Assembly (NCBI GenBank): GCA_963827585.1
Contig: CAWHCK010000064.1
Coordinates: forward strand, 13,382 to 77,381
DNA from: VAZQ01 sp963827585
GTDB taxonomy: Bacteria; Pseudomonadota; Alphaproteobacteria; Rhizobiales; Xanthobacteraceae
Direction: 5' to 3'
Length of the DNA: 64,000 nt
The position numbers and the translations under genes are program-made. Of the stretch, positions 34,227-42,071 are shown one piece after another. Each line of letters starts with the position of its first letter. Position 1 is the first letter of the stretch. The notes beneath the pieces are model-generated. The model was not told the origin of the DNA. It was given only the letters and a program-made list of their open reading frames with translations, and made no database searches.

Positions 34227-35987
34227 ATGACCAGGGAAATGACCGGCGCTGAAATGGTGATCGAGGCGCTTGCCGACCAGGGCGTCGCGCACGTCTTCGG
34301 CTATCCCGGCGGAGCGGTGCTGCCGATCTACGACGCGCTGTTCCAGCAGCAGAAGGTCAACCACATCCTGGTGCGGCATGAGCAAGGCGCGGTGCACGCC
34401 GCCGAGGGCTATGCGCGCTCGACCGGCAAGGTCGGTTGCGTGCTGGTGACCTCGGGGCCCGGCGCCACCAATGCGGTGACCGGACTGACCGACGCGCTGA
34501 TGGACTCGATCCCGCTCGTGTGCCTCACCGGCCAGGTGCCGACCCATCTCATCGGCAACGACGCGTTCCAGGAATGCGACACCGTCGGCATCACGCGGCC
34601 CTGCACCAAGCACAACTACCTCGTCAAGAACATCGCCGACCTTCCGCGCGTGCTGCACGAGGCGTTCCATATCGCCAAGAGCGGCCGTCCCGGCCCGGTG
34701 GTGGTCGACATCCCCAAGGACATCCAGTTCGCCAAGGGCGTCTATTCCCGGCCGAAGGAGTTCCAGCACAAGGGCTATCAGCCCAAGCTCAAAGGCGACC
34801 TCGACCGCATCAAGGCCGCGATCGAATTGATGCGGCACGCCAAGCGTCCGCTGTTCTACACCGGCGGCGGCGTCGTCAATTCCGGTCCGGAGGCGAGCCA
34901 GCTCCTGCGCGAGCTGGTGAAGCTCACCGGCTTTCCCATCACCTCCACGCTGATGGGGCTCGGCGCCTATCCCGCGGCCGATCCGCAATGGCTCGGCATG
35001 CTCGGCATGCACGGCACCTACGAAGCCAACCTGTCGATGCACGACTGCGACCTGATGATCTGCATCGGCGCGCGCTTCGACGACCGCATCACCGGCCGGC
35101 TCGATGCGTTCTCGCCCGGTTCGAAAAAGGTCCATGTCGACATCGATCCCTCGTCGATCAACAAGAACGTCAAGGTCGACATTCCGATCATCGGCGACTG
35201 CGCCCATGTGCTCGAGGACATGGTGCGGCTGTGGCGTTCCGCCGCGATGCAGCCGGACAAGGCGGCGCTCGCCGCCTGGTGGAAGCAGATCGACAAATGG
35301 CGCTCACGCAACTCGCTCGCCTACCGGAACTCGAACGAAATCATCAAGCCGCAATATGCGATCCAGCGGCTCTACGAGCTGACCAGGGACCGCGACACCT
35401 ACATCACCACCGAAGTGGGGCAGCACCAGATGTGGGCGGCGCAGTTCTACCGGTTCGAGGAGCCCAACCGCTGGATGACGTCCGGCGGTCTCGGCACCAT
35501 GGGCTACGGCCTGCCGGCCTCGGTCGGCGTGCAGCTCGCGCATCCGAATTCGCTGGTCATCGATATCGCCGGCGAAGCGTCGGTGCTGATGACCATGCAG
35601 GAAATGTCGACGGCCGTGCAGTACGACCTGCCGATCAAGATCTTCATCATCAACAATCAGTACATGGGCATGGTGCGGCAATGGCAGGAATTGCTGCACG
35701 GCGGGCGCTATGCGCATTCCTACACCGAAGCCTTGCCCGACTTCGTGAAGCTGGCCGAGGCCTATCACGCCGTCGGCATCCGCTGCGAGCGTCCCGGCGA
35801 CCTCGACGGCGCGATCCGCGAGATGATCGGCGTGAACAGGCCCGTGATCTTCGACTGCGTGGTCGATCCCAACGAGAACTGCTTCCCGATGATCCCCTCC
35901 GGCCGTGCCCATAACGAAATGCTGCTCAGCGACGCGACCGTGAGCATCGAGGACGCGGTGACGGAGGAGGGGAAAGTCATGGTCTAG
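34227..35987 (+). CDS. ilvB: Acetolactate synthase large subunit
   Basis: First common enzyme of valine, leucine and isoleucine synthesis: thiamine-diphosphate-dependent condensation of pyruvate with pyruvate or 2-oxobutyrate. 586 residues with the three-domain layout: N-terminal VFGYPGGAVLPIYDAL, catalytic Glu in HILVRHEQGAVHAAEGYARS, VTSGPGATNAVTGLTDAL; FAD domain in the middle; C-terminal TPP domain with WMTSGGLGTMGYGLPASVGV and INNQYMGMVRQWQELLHGGR. In the TPP/Mg motif the usual GDG/GDA is GEA here (Glu450). Regulated by the leader/attenuator just upstream. The small subunit gene follows after an oppositely oriented gene. Confidence 0.96.
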   Translation: MTREMTGAEMVIEALADQGVAHVFGYPGGAVLPIYDALFQQQKVNHILVRHEQGAVHAAEGYARSTGKVGCVLVTSGPGATNAVTGLTDALMDSIPLVCLTGQVPTHLIGNDAFQECDTVGITRPCTKHNYLVKNIADLPRVLHEAFHIAKSGRPGPVVVDIPKDIQFAKGVYSRPKEFQHKGYQPKLKGDLDRIKAAIELMRHAKRPLFYTGGGVVNSGPEASQLLRELVKLTGFPITSTLMGLGAYPAADPQWLGMLGMHGTYEANLSMHDCDLMICIGARFDDRITGRLDAFSPGSKKVHVDIDPSSINKNVKVDIPIIGDCAHVLEDMVRLWRSAAMQPDKAALAAWWKQIDKWRSRNSLAYRNSNEIIKPQYAIQRLYELTRDRDTYITTEVGQHQMWAAQFYRFEEPNRWMTSGGLGTMGYGLPASVGVQLAHPNSLVIDIAGEASVLMTMQEMSTAVQYDLPIKIFIINNQYMGMVRQWQELLHGGRYAHSYTEALPDFVKLAEAYHAVGIRCERPGDLDGAIREMIGVNRPVIFDCVVDPNENCFPMIPSGRAHNEMLLSDATVSIEDAVTEEGKVMV

Positions 35988-36026
35988 GCAGGGCGCCCGC
36001 CATGACGTTCCCCTGATCAGATGAGC

Positions 36027-36509
36027 TCAACCGGCTTCGTCGGCCTGGATCAAAATGCGCTGCCCGTCGCTGCTGATTTCGACGTCGATTTCCTTTCCGC
36101 GCGCATCCTTGGCGTCGAACTCGTACCAGACGCTGAAATTCGCGCGGGTGCTCTTTTCGATCTTGGAGGGCTGGACGTTGGGGAGAAACCTATTGAGCGT
36201 CTCGCGCACGGCCGGGGGGACCGCTGCCATGTCGATTTCCTCCTCGACCTCCTCGATCGCGCCGTCGTGGAAGACATCGACCTCGTACGTCTTGCCGTTC
36301 GGCAACTTGCCGCTGAACTCGTATATGGCGGCGCCGTCCTCGTACTCGATTTGGACCTTGACGAACTTCACGCCGTTCGCTGCCGCGAGGGCAGCCGCTA
36401 TCACGTGCGGGGGCACGTCGTTCAGGGTGATCGGTTTCATGTCCTGGGCAAGAGCCGGCATGGCAAGCGTGGCGGCGATCGCCGCGAGGAGGAATAAGCG
36501 TTTCATCAT
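36027..36509 (-). CDS. Exported PepSY-like protein
   Basis: A 160-residue periplasmic protein. The start (36509, MMKRLFLLAA) follows a GGGAG site. The signal peptide LFLLAAIAATLAMPALA is cleaved near AQD. The mature part has two similar beta-alpha units (VKVQIEYEDGAAIYEFSGKL, YEVDVFHDGAIEEVEEEIDM; VWYEFDAKDARGKEIDVEIS) resembling the PepSY/BLIP-like fold often found in exported inhibitors or metal-binding proteins. The function is unknown. It is inserted on the opposite strand between ilvB and ilvH, so those genes cannot be a simple tight operon. Confidence 0.75.
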   Translation of the reverse strand: MMKRLFLLAAIAATLAMPALAQDMKPITLNDVPPHVIAAALAAANGVKFVKVQIEYEDGAAIYEFSGKLPNGKTYEVDVFHDGAIEEVEEEIDMAAVPPAVRETLNRFLPNVQPSKIEKSTRANFSVWYEFDAKDARGKEIDVEISSDGQRILIQADEAG

Positions 36510-36736
36510 GGAGCTCCCAAGTTCGTTGCTGGCCCCGAAGGGCGCGGTCAATCTGCGGGGCGAGCGTGAAGGTCGCTTGATGGAACAATGTCGGAGGCGT
36601 GAAAACCCGCGGAAATCGATGGTGCGGCGTCGCCTTTCGGCAGCGCGGCGGTGGCGTCATGACAGTGGTGTTTCAGTGCGATGAAATCTATCTGGTCCTG
36701 CTCCACACCCTCCGTGATCCGGCAAACCCGAGGAAC

Positions 36737-37279
36737 ATGTCCGTGAATACCACCCATTATCCCACGGCGACCGTCGCGCAACAGGTCGAGACCCGCACCC
36801 TGTCGGTGCTGGTCGACAACGAGCCGGGCGTGCTGGCGCGGGTGATCGGCCTGTTTTCCGGCCGCGGCTACAATATCGACTCGCTCACCGTGTCCGAGAC
36901 CGAGCACGAGAAGCACCTGTCGCGCATCACCATCGTGACGCGCGGCACGCCGATGGTGATCGAGCAGATCAAGAACCAGCTCGATCGGCTCGTGCCGGTG
37001 CACCGGGTGGTCGACATGACCGTCGCCGGACCGCACATCGAGCGCGAGCTCGCTCTGGTCAAGGTGCGCGGCAAGGGCGAGCATCGCATGGAGGCGTTGC
37101 GGCTCGCCGACGCCTTCCGTGCCCGCGTGATCGATGCCTCGACCGAGAGCTTCGTGTTCGAGATCACCGGCGCGAGCGACAAGATCGAGAGCTTCGTCGT
37201 CCTGATGATCCCGCTCGGCCTGGTCGAGGTCTCGCGCACCGGCGTCGTGGCGATCGGGCGCGGAGCGGAGGGGATGTGA
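36737..37279 (+). CDS. ilvH: Acetolactate synthase small (regulatory) subunit
   Basis: The regulatory subunit that activates IlvB and confers feedback inhibition by valine. 180 residues: an N-terminal ACT domain (TLSVLVDNEPGVLARVIGLF, RGYNIDSLTVSETEHEKHLS) and the C-terminal ALS_ss_C domain (ELALVKVRGKGEHRMEALRL, VFEITGASDKIESFVVLMIP). The ATG at 36737 follows an AGGA site. It is separated from ilvB by about 750 bases carrying a gene on the other strand. Confidence 0.95.
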   Translation: MSVNTTHYPTATVAQQVETRTLSVLVDNEPGVLARVIGLFSGRGYNIDSLTVSETEHEKHLSRITIVTRGTPMVIEQIKNQLDRLVPVHRVVDMTVAGPHIERELALVKVRGKGEHRMEALRLADAFRARVIDASTESFVFEITGASDKIESFVVLMIPLGLVEVSRTGVVAIGRGAEGM

Positions 37280-37285
37280 AGTCAT

Positions 37286-37360
37286 TAGTGCGGTGGATTT
37301 GAAGTTCCTGCAGTCTTCGCGGCAATCTCGTACAGGAACTTCAAATCCAAAACCGCACTA
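37286..37360. repeat. Palindromic element A upstream of ilvC
   Basis: A 75-base imperfect palindrome with arms tagtgcggtggatttgaag / cttcaaatccaaaaccgcac and internal gttcctg/caggaac, around a 25-base loop. It resembles miniature inverted-repeat elements and is followed 13 bases later by a second palindrome of the same architecture. Confidence 0.8.
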
Positions 37361-37373
37361 GAACCATAGATTT

Positions 37374-37450
37374 GCTAGTGTCCTTTCGATTCCGAAGTTC
37401 GTATTGAGCGTGCTGCAAGATGTGACGAACTTCGGAATTGGGACACTAGC
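37374..37450. repeat. Palindromic element B upstream of ilvC
   Basis: A 77-base palindrome with perfect outer arms gctagtgtcc/ggacactagc and inner arms gattccgaagttcgt/acgaacttcggaatt. Its ctagtg ends and aagttc core echo element A, so both probably belong to related repeat families. It lies about 105 bases before ilvC. Confidence 0.8.
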
Positions 37451-37554
37451 TTCCCGCAGGGCTTGTCCCAACGGCCCATTGAACCTAGAAGCAGCACGAT
37501 AAAGGCAGCGGCCGGGATCCGGCCCAAGCAGAGGTAAAAGCAGAGGTAAGAACG

Positions 37555-38574
37555 ATGCGCGTTTACTACGATCGCGACGCCGACATCAACCTGATCAAGG
37601 GCAAGAAGGTCGCCATCATCGGCTACGGCAGCCAGGGCCATGCCCATGCGCTCAACCTGCGCGACTCCGGCGTCAAGGACGTGGCGGTCGCGCTGCGCAA
37701 GGGCTCGCAGGGCGTGAAGAAGGCGGAGGCCGAGAAGCTCAAGGTCATGGATGCGACGGCGGCCGCCAAGTGGGCGGACGTGATGATGATGCTCACGCCC
37801 GACGAGCTGCAGGCCGACATCTATCGCGAGCACCTCGCCGACAACATGAAGCAGGGCACGGCGCTGATGTTCGCCCACGGCCTCAACATCCATTTCAATC
37901 TCATCGAGCCGCGCGCGGACCTTGACGTGATGATGATCGCGCCCAAAGGGCCCGGGCACACCGTGCGCGCGGAGTACCAGCGCGGCGCCGGCGTGCCGGT
38001 GCTGATGGCGGTGCACAGGGACGTCTCCGGCAACGCTCACGATCTCACGCTCTCGTATGGAGCCGCCATCGGCGGCGGGCGCGCCGGCATCATCGAGACT
38101 ACCTTCCGCGAGGAGTGCGAGACCGATCTGTTCGGCGAGCAATCGGTGCTCTGCGGCGGGCTGGTCGAGTTGATGAAGGCCGGCTACGAGACCCTGGTGG
38201 AGGCCGGCTACGCGCCGGAAATGGCGTACTTCGAGTGCGTGCACGAGGTGAAGCTGATCGTCGACCTCATCTACGAGGGCGGCATCGCCACTATGAACTA
38301 CTCGGTCTCCAACACCGCCGAATACGGCGAATACGTCTCGGGCCCGCGCGTGGTCAACGACGCGACGCGCGCCGAGATGAAGCGCATTCTCGCCGACATC
38401 CAGTCCGGCACGTTCACCCGCAACTGGATGCTCGAGAACCGCGTCAACCAGACCTCGTTCAAGGCCATGCGCGCCAAGATGGCCGCTCATCCGATCGAGG
38501 AGGTCGGCGCCAAGCTGCGCGCCATGATGCCGTGGATCAAGCAGCGCGCGCTGGTCGACCGCAGCCGGAACTGA
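37555..38574 (+). CDS. ilvC: Ketol-acid reductoisomerase
   Basis: Second step of branched-chain amino acid synthesis, isomerising and reducing acetohydroxyacids with NADPH and Mg2+. A class I enzyme of 339 residues: NADPH-binding VAIIGYGSQGHAHALNLRDS, MMIAPKGPGHTVRAEYQRGA, TTFREECETDLFGEQSVLCG (metal ligands) and EVKLIVDLIYEGGIATMNYS. The gene is preceded by two palindromic repeats and a ggccgggatccggcc hairpin. Its last 41 bases are duplicated 153 bases downstream. Confidence 0.97.
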   Translation: MRVYYDRDADINLIKGKKVAIIGYGSQGHAHALNLRDSGVKDVAVALRKGSQGVKKAEAEKLKVMDATAAAKWADVMMMLTPDELQADIYREHLADNMKQGTALMFAHGLNIHFNLIEPRADLDVMMIAPKGPGHTVRAEYQRGAGVPVLMAVHRDVSGNAHDLTLSYGAAIGGGRAGIIETTFREECETDLFGEQSVLCGGLVELMKAGYETLVEAGYAPEMAYFECVHEVKLIVDLIYEGGIATMNYSVSNTAEYGEYVSGPRVVNDATRAEMKRILADIQSGTFTRNWMLENRVNQTSFKAMRAKMAAHPIEEVGAKLRAMMPWIKQRALVDRSRN

Positions 38575-38727
38575 TCCGCGGCGCTTGTGCCGACGAGCTC
38601 GCTGGCGCGCGCCGACGTTGGCGATGACGGGCTCGCTGACGCGAGCCGACCTTTGCGATGACGGGCTCGCTGACGCGAGCCCTATGGGATCAAGCAGCGC
38701 GCGCTGGTCGACCGCAGCCGGAACTGA
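38534..38727. repeat. Direct repeat of the ilvC 3' end
   Basis: The last 41 bases of ilvC (38534-38574, ending ccgcagccggaactga) recur identically at 38687-38727. Between them a 27-base unit (gcgatgacgggctcgctgac...) occurs twice in tandem, at 38621-38647 and 38655-38681. The second copy encodes nothing of its own, and the rest of the interval to the ABC gene holds no gene I can support. Confidence 0.85.
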
Positions 38728-38887
38728 CGGCCGCTCTTCCCCTTGGTGCCCCGCTCCGGCATGATGGCCGCAAAACGCCAAGTCCATGCATGGGGAGGAC
38801 ATCATGGCCGCATCAGGTCGTCCTTTGAATTCTGCGACACCGCGCTCGCCGCGCGCATGATGAAGGGGTAGGCGGGGCGACATCGGG

Positions 38888-39727
38888 ATGGCGGACGCGA
38901 GCCCAGGCTTGCAGGCGCGGCGGCCGGGAGCGCCGGCCGTTGCGCTGTCGCAAGTGACGGTGACCTTCCGCCTCGCCGACGGCGGGTCCTACCCGGCCGT
39001 CGCGCGCACCTCGCTTGCGGTCGCCGACGGCGAGTTCGTGGCCATCGTCGGTCCGACCGGTTGCGGCAAGTCGACCCTGCTCAACATCGCCGCCGGGCTC
39101 ATTGCCCCCTCATCGGGCCGCGTGGACATTTTCGGCGCGCCGTTGGCGGGGCTCAATCGCCAGGCCGGCTATCTGTTCCAGGCGGAAGCGTTGTTCCCGT
39201 GGAAGACCGCGCTCGAAAACGTCGCGATCGGGCTCGAGACCGCCGGCACCGCGCGCACGCAGGCGCGCGAGCGCGCGCGGGCCTGGCTCACCCGCGTCGG
39301 CCTCGCCGATTTCGCCGCACGCTATCCGCACATGCTCTCGGGCGGCCAGAGGAAGCGCGTCGGCCTGGTGCAGGTGCTCATCCGCGATCCCAAGATCCTG
39401 CTGATGGACGAGCCGTTCGGCCCGCTCGACGCCCAGACCCGGCAGATCATGGGGAACCTGCTGCTCGATCTGTGGAACGCCGACCGCAAGGCCGTGCTGT
39501 TCGTCACCCACGATCTCGAGGAGGCGATCGCGCTTTCCGACCGCGTGGTGATCATGTCGGCGGGACCCGCCGCGGGCGTCATCGGCGAGTGGACGGTCGC
39601 GCTGCCGCGCCCGCGCGACATCGCGGAGATCAAGCTCGAGCGCGCCTTCCACGAGCTGCACCGGGACATCTGGGCAACGCTCAAGGCCGAAGTGCTCAAG
39701 GGCTACGCGCAGACCGGCGGCGGATGA
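38888..39727 (+). CDS. ABC transporter ATP-binding protein, nitrate/sulfonate/taurine type
   Basis: ATPase of an uptake system of the SsuB/TauB/NrtD class (279 residues). Walker A GPTGCGKSTLL, Q-loop LFQAEALFPWKTALENV, signature LSGGQRKRVGLVQ, Walker B ILLMDEPFGPLDAQTR and H-loop VTHDLEEAI are complete. Note R-K in place of the more usual Q-R in the signature. The permease and binding-protein genes follow, although each is separated from the next by 150-200 bases. The substrate is unknown; members of this class import sulfonates, nitrate, cyanate, thiamine precursors or riboflavin. Confidence 0.92.
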   Translation: MADASPGLQARRPGAPAVALSQVTVTFRLADGGSYPAVARTSLAVADGEFVAIVGPTGCGKSTLLNIAAGLIAPSSGRVDIFGAPLAGLNRQAGYLFQAEALFPWKTALENVAIGLETAGTARTQARERARAWLTRVGLADFAARYPHMLSGGQRKRVGLVQVLIRDPKILLMDEPFGPLDAQTRQIMGNLLLDLWNADRKAVLFVTHDLEEAIALSDRVVIMSAGPAAGVIGEWTVALPRPRDIAEIKLERAFHELHRDIWATLKAEVLKGYAQTGGG

Positions 39728-39884
39728 CACTCGCGCCGTATCGTTGCCTTGACCGTGCGCTGATGGCTACACTTGCGGTGATGGGCGCAACATTGCGCGG
39801 CTCGGGCCAGGGCGGTCGGATTGCGCGTGGCGCCGGTTTGCCGACCGGCTGGCGCCGAGCAGGGACAACAGCGGAGTTCATCCC

Positions 39885-40673
39885 GTGTCGCGCGTCAAGC
39901 TTCTGACGCTCCAGCTGCTGGTCGCGGTTGCAGCCGTGGCGCTGTGGCAGATCCTCACCACGGTGCCGATCGGCGGCGTGAAGCTGTTGCCGCCGTTCTT
40001 CTTCTCCACTCCAATGGACGTCGCCGCTCGCATCGTCAAATGGTTCGTCGAGGGTACGATCTGGAAGCATCTGTGGATCACGCTCGTCGAATCCGTGCTG
40101 GCCTTCGTCATCGGTTCGGTCGCCGGCGTGTTGATCGGCTTCTGGTTCGCGCGCCAGCCGCTCGTGGCGGCGGTGTTCGATCCCTACGTGAAGATGATCA
40201 ATGCGCTGCCGCGCGTGGTGCTGGCGCCGATCTTCGCGCTCTGGCTCGGGCTCGGCATCTGGTCGAAGGTCGCGCTCGGCTTCACGCTGGTCTTCTTCAT
40301 CGTCTTCTTCAACGTCTATCAGGGCGTGAAGGAGGTGAGCCCGACCGTGCTCGCCAATGCGCGCATGCTGGGCATGAACGAGCACCAGCTCATGCGTCAT
40401 GTCTATTGGCCCTCGGCGCTGTCGTGGATGTTCTCTTCGCTCCACACGTCGGTGGGCTTTGCGGTGGTCGGGGCGGTGGTCGGCGAGTATCTCGGCTCGG
40501 CCGCCGGGCTCGGCTACATCATCCAGCAGGCCGAGGGCGTCTTCGACGTGGCCGGCGTGTTCGCCGGCATGCTGGTGCTTGCCGCCTTCGTGATCGGCAT
40601 CGACTTCATCGTGACCGTGGTCGAGCGGCGTCTCCTGGTCTGGCGGCCGGTTGCGGCCGAAACACGCACCTAG
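39885..40673 (+). CDS. ABC transporter permease, SsuC/TauC-like
   Basis: Inner-membrane permease of the same uptake system (262 residues, about six helices), starting at a GTG (39885). The EAA loop region is visible in FNVYQGVKEVSPTVLANARM and LGMNEHQLMRHVYWPSALSW, which contacts the ATPase; LPRVVLAPIFALWLGLGIWS is typical of the BPD_transp_1 family. Its stop codon is shared with a palindromic repeat that follows. Confidence 0.92.
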   Translation: MSRVKLLTLQLLVAVAAVALWQILTTVPIGGVKLLPPFFFSTPMDVAARIVKWFVEGTIWKHLWITLVESVLAFVIGSVAGVLIGFWFARQPLVAAVFDPYVKMINALPRVVLAPIFALWLGLGIWSKVALGFTLVFFIVFFNVYQGVKEVSPTVLANARMLGMNEHQLMRHVYWPSALSWMFSSLHTSVGFAVVGAVVGEYLGSAAGLGYIIQQAEGVFDVAGVFAGMLVLAAFVIGIDFIVTVVERRLLVWRPVAAETRT

Positions 40674-40721
40674 AGCATGATCCGGAAAAGTGGGTACCGG
40701 TTTTCCGAAAAGATCATGCTC
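40673..40721. repeat. Rhizobiales-type palindromic repeat
   Basis: An inverted repeat starting gagcatgatccggaaaa and ending ttttccgaaaagatcatgctc. Repeats of this form are very common between genes in Bradyrhizobium-like genomes. It begins at the permease stop codon. Confidence 0.8.
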
Positions 40722-40732
40722 AAACAAAAAGC

Positions 40733-40774
40733 TAGAGCGTGATTGCGAACTCAACCTAAAGCAATCACGCTCTA
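40733..40774. repeat. Palindrome between permease and binding-protein genes
   Basis: Perfect 14-base arms tagagcgtgattgc/gcaatcacgctcta around gaactcaacctaaa. It shares the tagagc ends of the preceding repeat. Either could form a hairpin that ends or stabilises the upstream message. Confidence 0.8.
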
Positions 40775-40877
40775 GGTCCGCGGCCGGCCGCCGCCCGCCG
40801 GCTTTCCGGCGCCCCGGTGCCCCCTTATAAGAGGCCCAGGCAAACTAAGGCTCCGGATGGGCCGCCGGGAGGATCAC

Positions 40878-41903
40878 ATGAACATCGTGAAGGCTGTACT
40901 GGGCACGCTTGCGCTTTCGCTCTCGCTCGCCGGCGCCGCGCATGGCCAGGTGCCCGGCATCGAGAAGAAGCAGCTCACGCTGGCGGTCGGCGGCAAGACG
41001 GCGCTCTACTACCTGCCCCTGACGATCTGTGAGCGCCTGGGCTACTTCAAGGAGCAGGGGCTCGACGTCACCATCAACGACTTCCGCGGCGGTGCCCAGT
41101 CGCTGCAAGCACTGGTCGGCGGCTCGGTCGACGTCGTCACCGGCGCCTACGAGCACACCATCCGCATGCAGGCCAAGGGCCAGGACATCAGGGCGGTGAT
41201 CGAGCTCGGGCGCTTCCCCGGGATCGTGGTCGGGCTACGCAAGGAGAAGGCGGCGAGCTACAAGTCCGCAGCCGACCTCAAGGGCGCCAAGATCGGCGTG
41301 AGCGCACCCGGCTCCTCCACCAATTTCTTCGTGATGTACCTGATGTCGAAGGCGGGGCTCAAACCGGCCGACGCCTCCTATATCGGCGTCGGCATCGGCC
41401 CCTCGGCGGTCGCCGCCATGAAGAAAGGCGAGATCGACGCGCTCTCCAATCTCGATCCGATGATGACCAAGCTCGAGCAGGACGGCGACATCAAGATCAT
41501 CGCCGATAGCCGATCGGAGGAGGGCACCCGCGCGATTTTCGGTGGCTCGAACCCCGCAGCGGTGATGTATGTCAAGCAGGACTTCATCGACAAGAACCCG
41601 AACACCGTGCAGGCCCTGGTCAACGCCTTCTACAAGACCCTCAAGTGGCTGGAGAAGGCGACACCCGAACAGATCGCGGCCACGGTGCCGGAGGAATATT
41701 TCCTCGGCGACAAGGCGCTCTACCTTGCTGCGGTCAAGGCCAACAAGCCGGTCTATTCGGTCACCGGCATGATTCCCGCTGCCGGCATGAAATCCGCCGC
41801 CGACATGCTGCTCGCCTTCGAAGAGGAACTCAGGGAAGCCAAGGTCGACCTCGCGAAGACTTTCGACGACCGCTTCGTCAAGAAAGCGGCCGCCGGGATA
41901 TAA
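40878..41903 (+). CDS. ABC transporter substrate-binding protein, NMT1/THI5-like
   Basis: Periplasmic receptor of the upstream ABC system (341 residues). The ATG at 40878, with GGAGG upstream, begins a signal peptide (LGTLALSLSLAGAAHG). The mature domain has YYLPLTICERLGYFKEQGLD, DFRGGAQSLQALVGGSVDVV and VSAPGSSTNFFVMYLMSKAG, features of NMT1/SsuA-like binding proteins. The order ATPase-permease-receptor is unusual in that the receptor comes last, after two repeats. Ligand unknown. Confidence 0.92.
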   Translation: MNIVKAVLGTLALSLSLAGAAHGQVPGIEKKQLTLAVGGKTALYYLPLTICERLGYFKEQGLDVTINDFRGGAQSLQALVGGSVDVVTGAYEHTIRMQAKGQDIRAVIELGRFPGIVVGLRKEKAASYKSAADLKGAKIGVSAPGSSTNFFVMYLMSKAGLKPADASYIGVGIGPSAVAAMKKGEIDALSNLDPMMTKLEQDGDIKIIADSRSEEGTRAIFGGSNPAAVMYVKQDFIDKNPNTVQALVNAFYKTLKWLEKATPEQIAATVPEEYFLGDKALYLAAVKANKPVYSVTGMIPAAGMKSAADMLLAFEEELREAKVDLAKTFDDRFVKKAAAGI

Positions 41904-42071
41904 GTCCACAGCCAGTCCGGACAGCTGCCCTCCTCGACATGGGAGGGCCATTTCGCGCGAATTATTAGGCACTTGGCCCGCCAGGGCCCTTGTCATGACA
42001 GTTTTATTACCGGAGGATGACAGTCCTCCGCGCCAGTGAAGTTTGCCGGGCGCGGCCGCCGCGCTCGAGCC

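Noticed and set aside
33795..35207. 470-codon minus-strand frame spanning the ilvB leader and 5' half
   Set aside because: Mostly the antisense of ilvB; only its last part, over the antitoxin relic, has genuine similarity and is annotated there.
37286..40774. CRISPR array among the repeats between ilvH and the ABC binding-protein gene
   Set aside because: The repeats are palindromes of differing sequence with no regular spacers and no cas genes.
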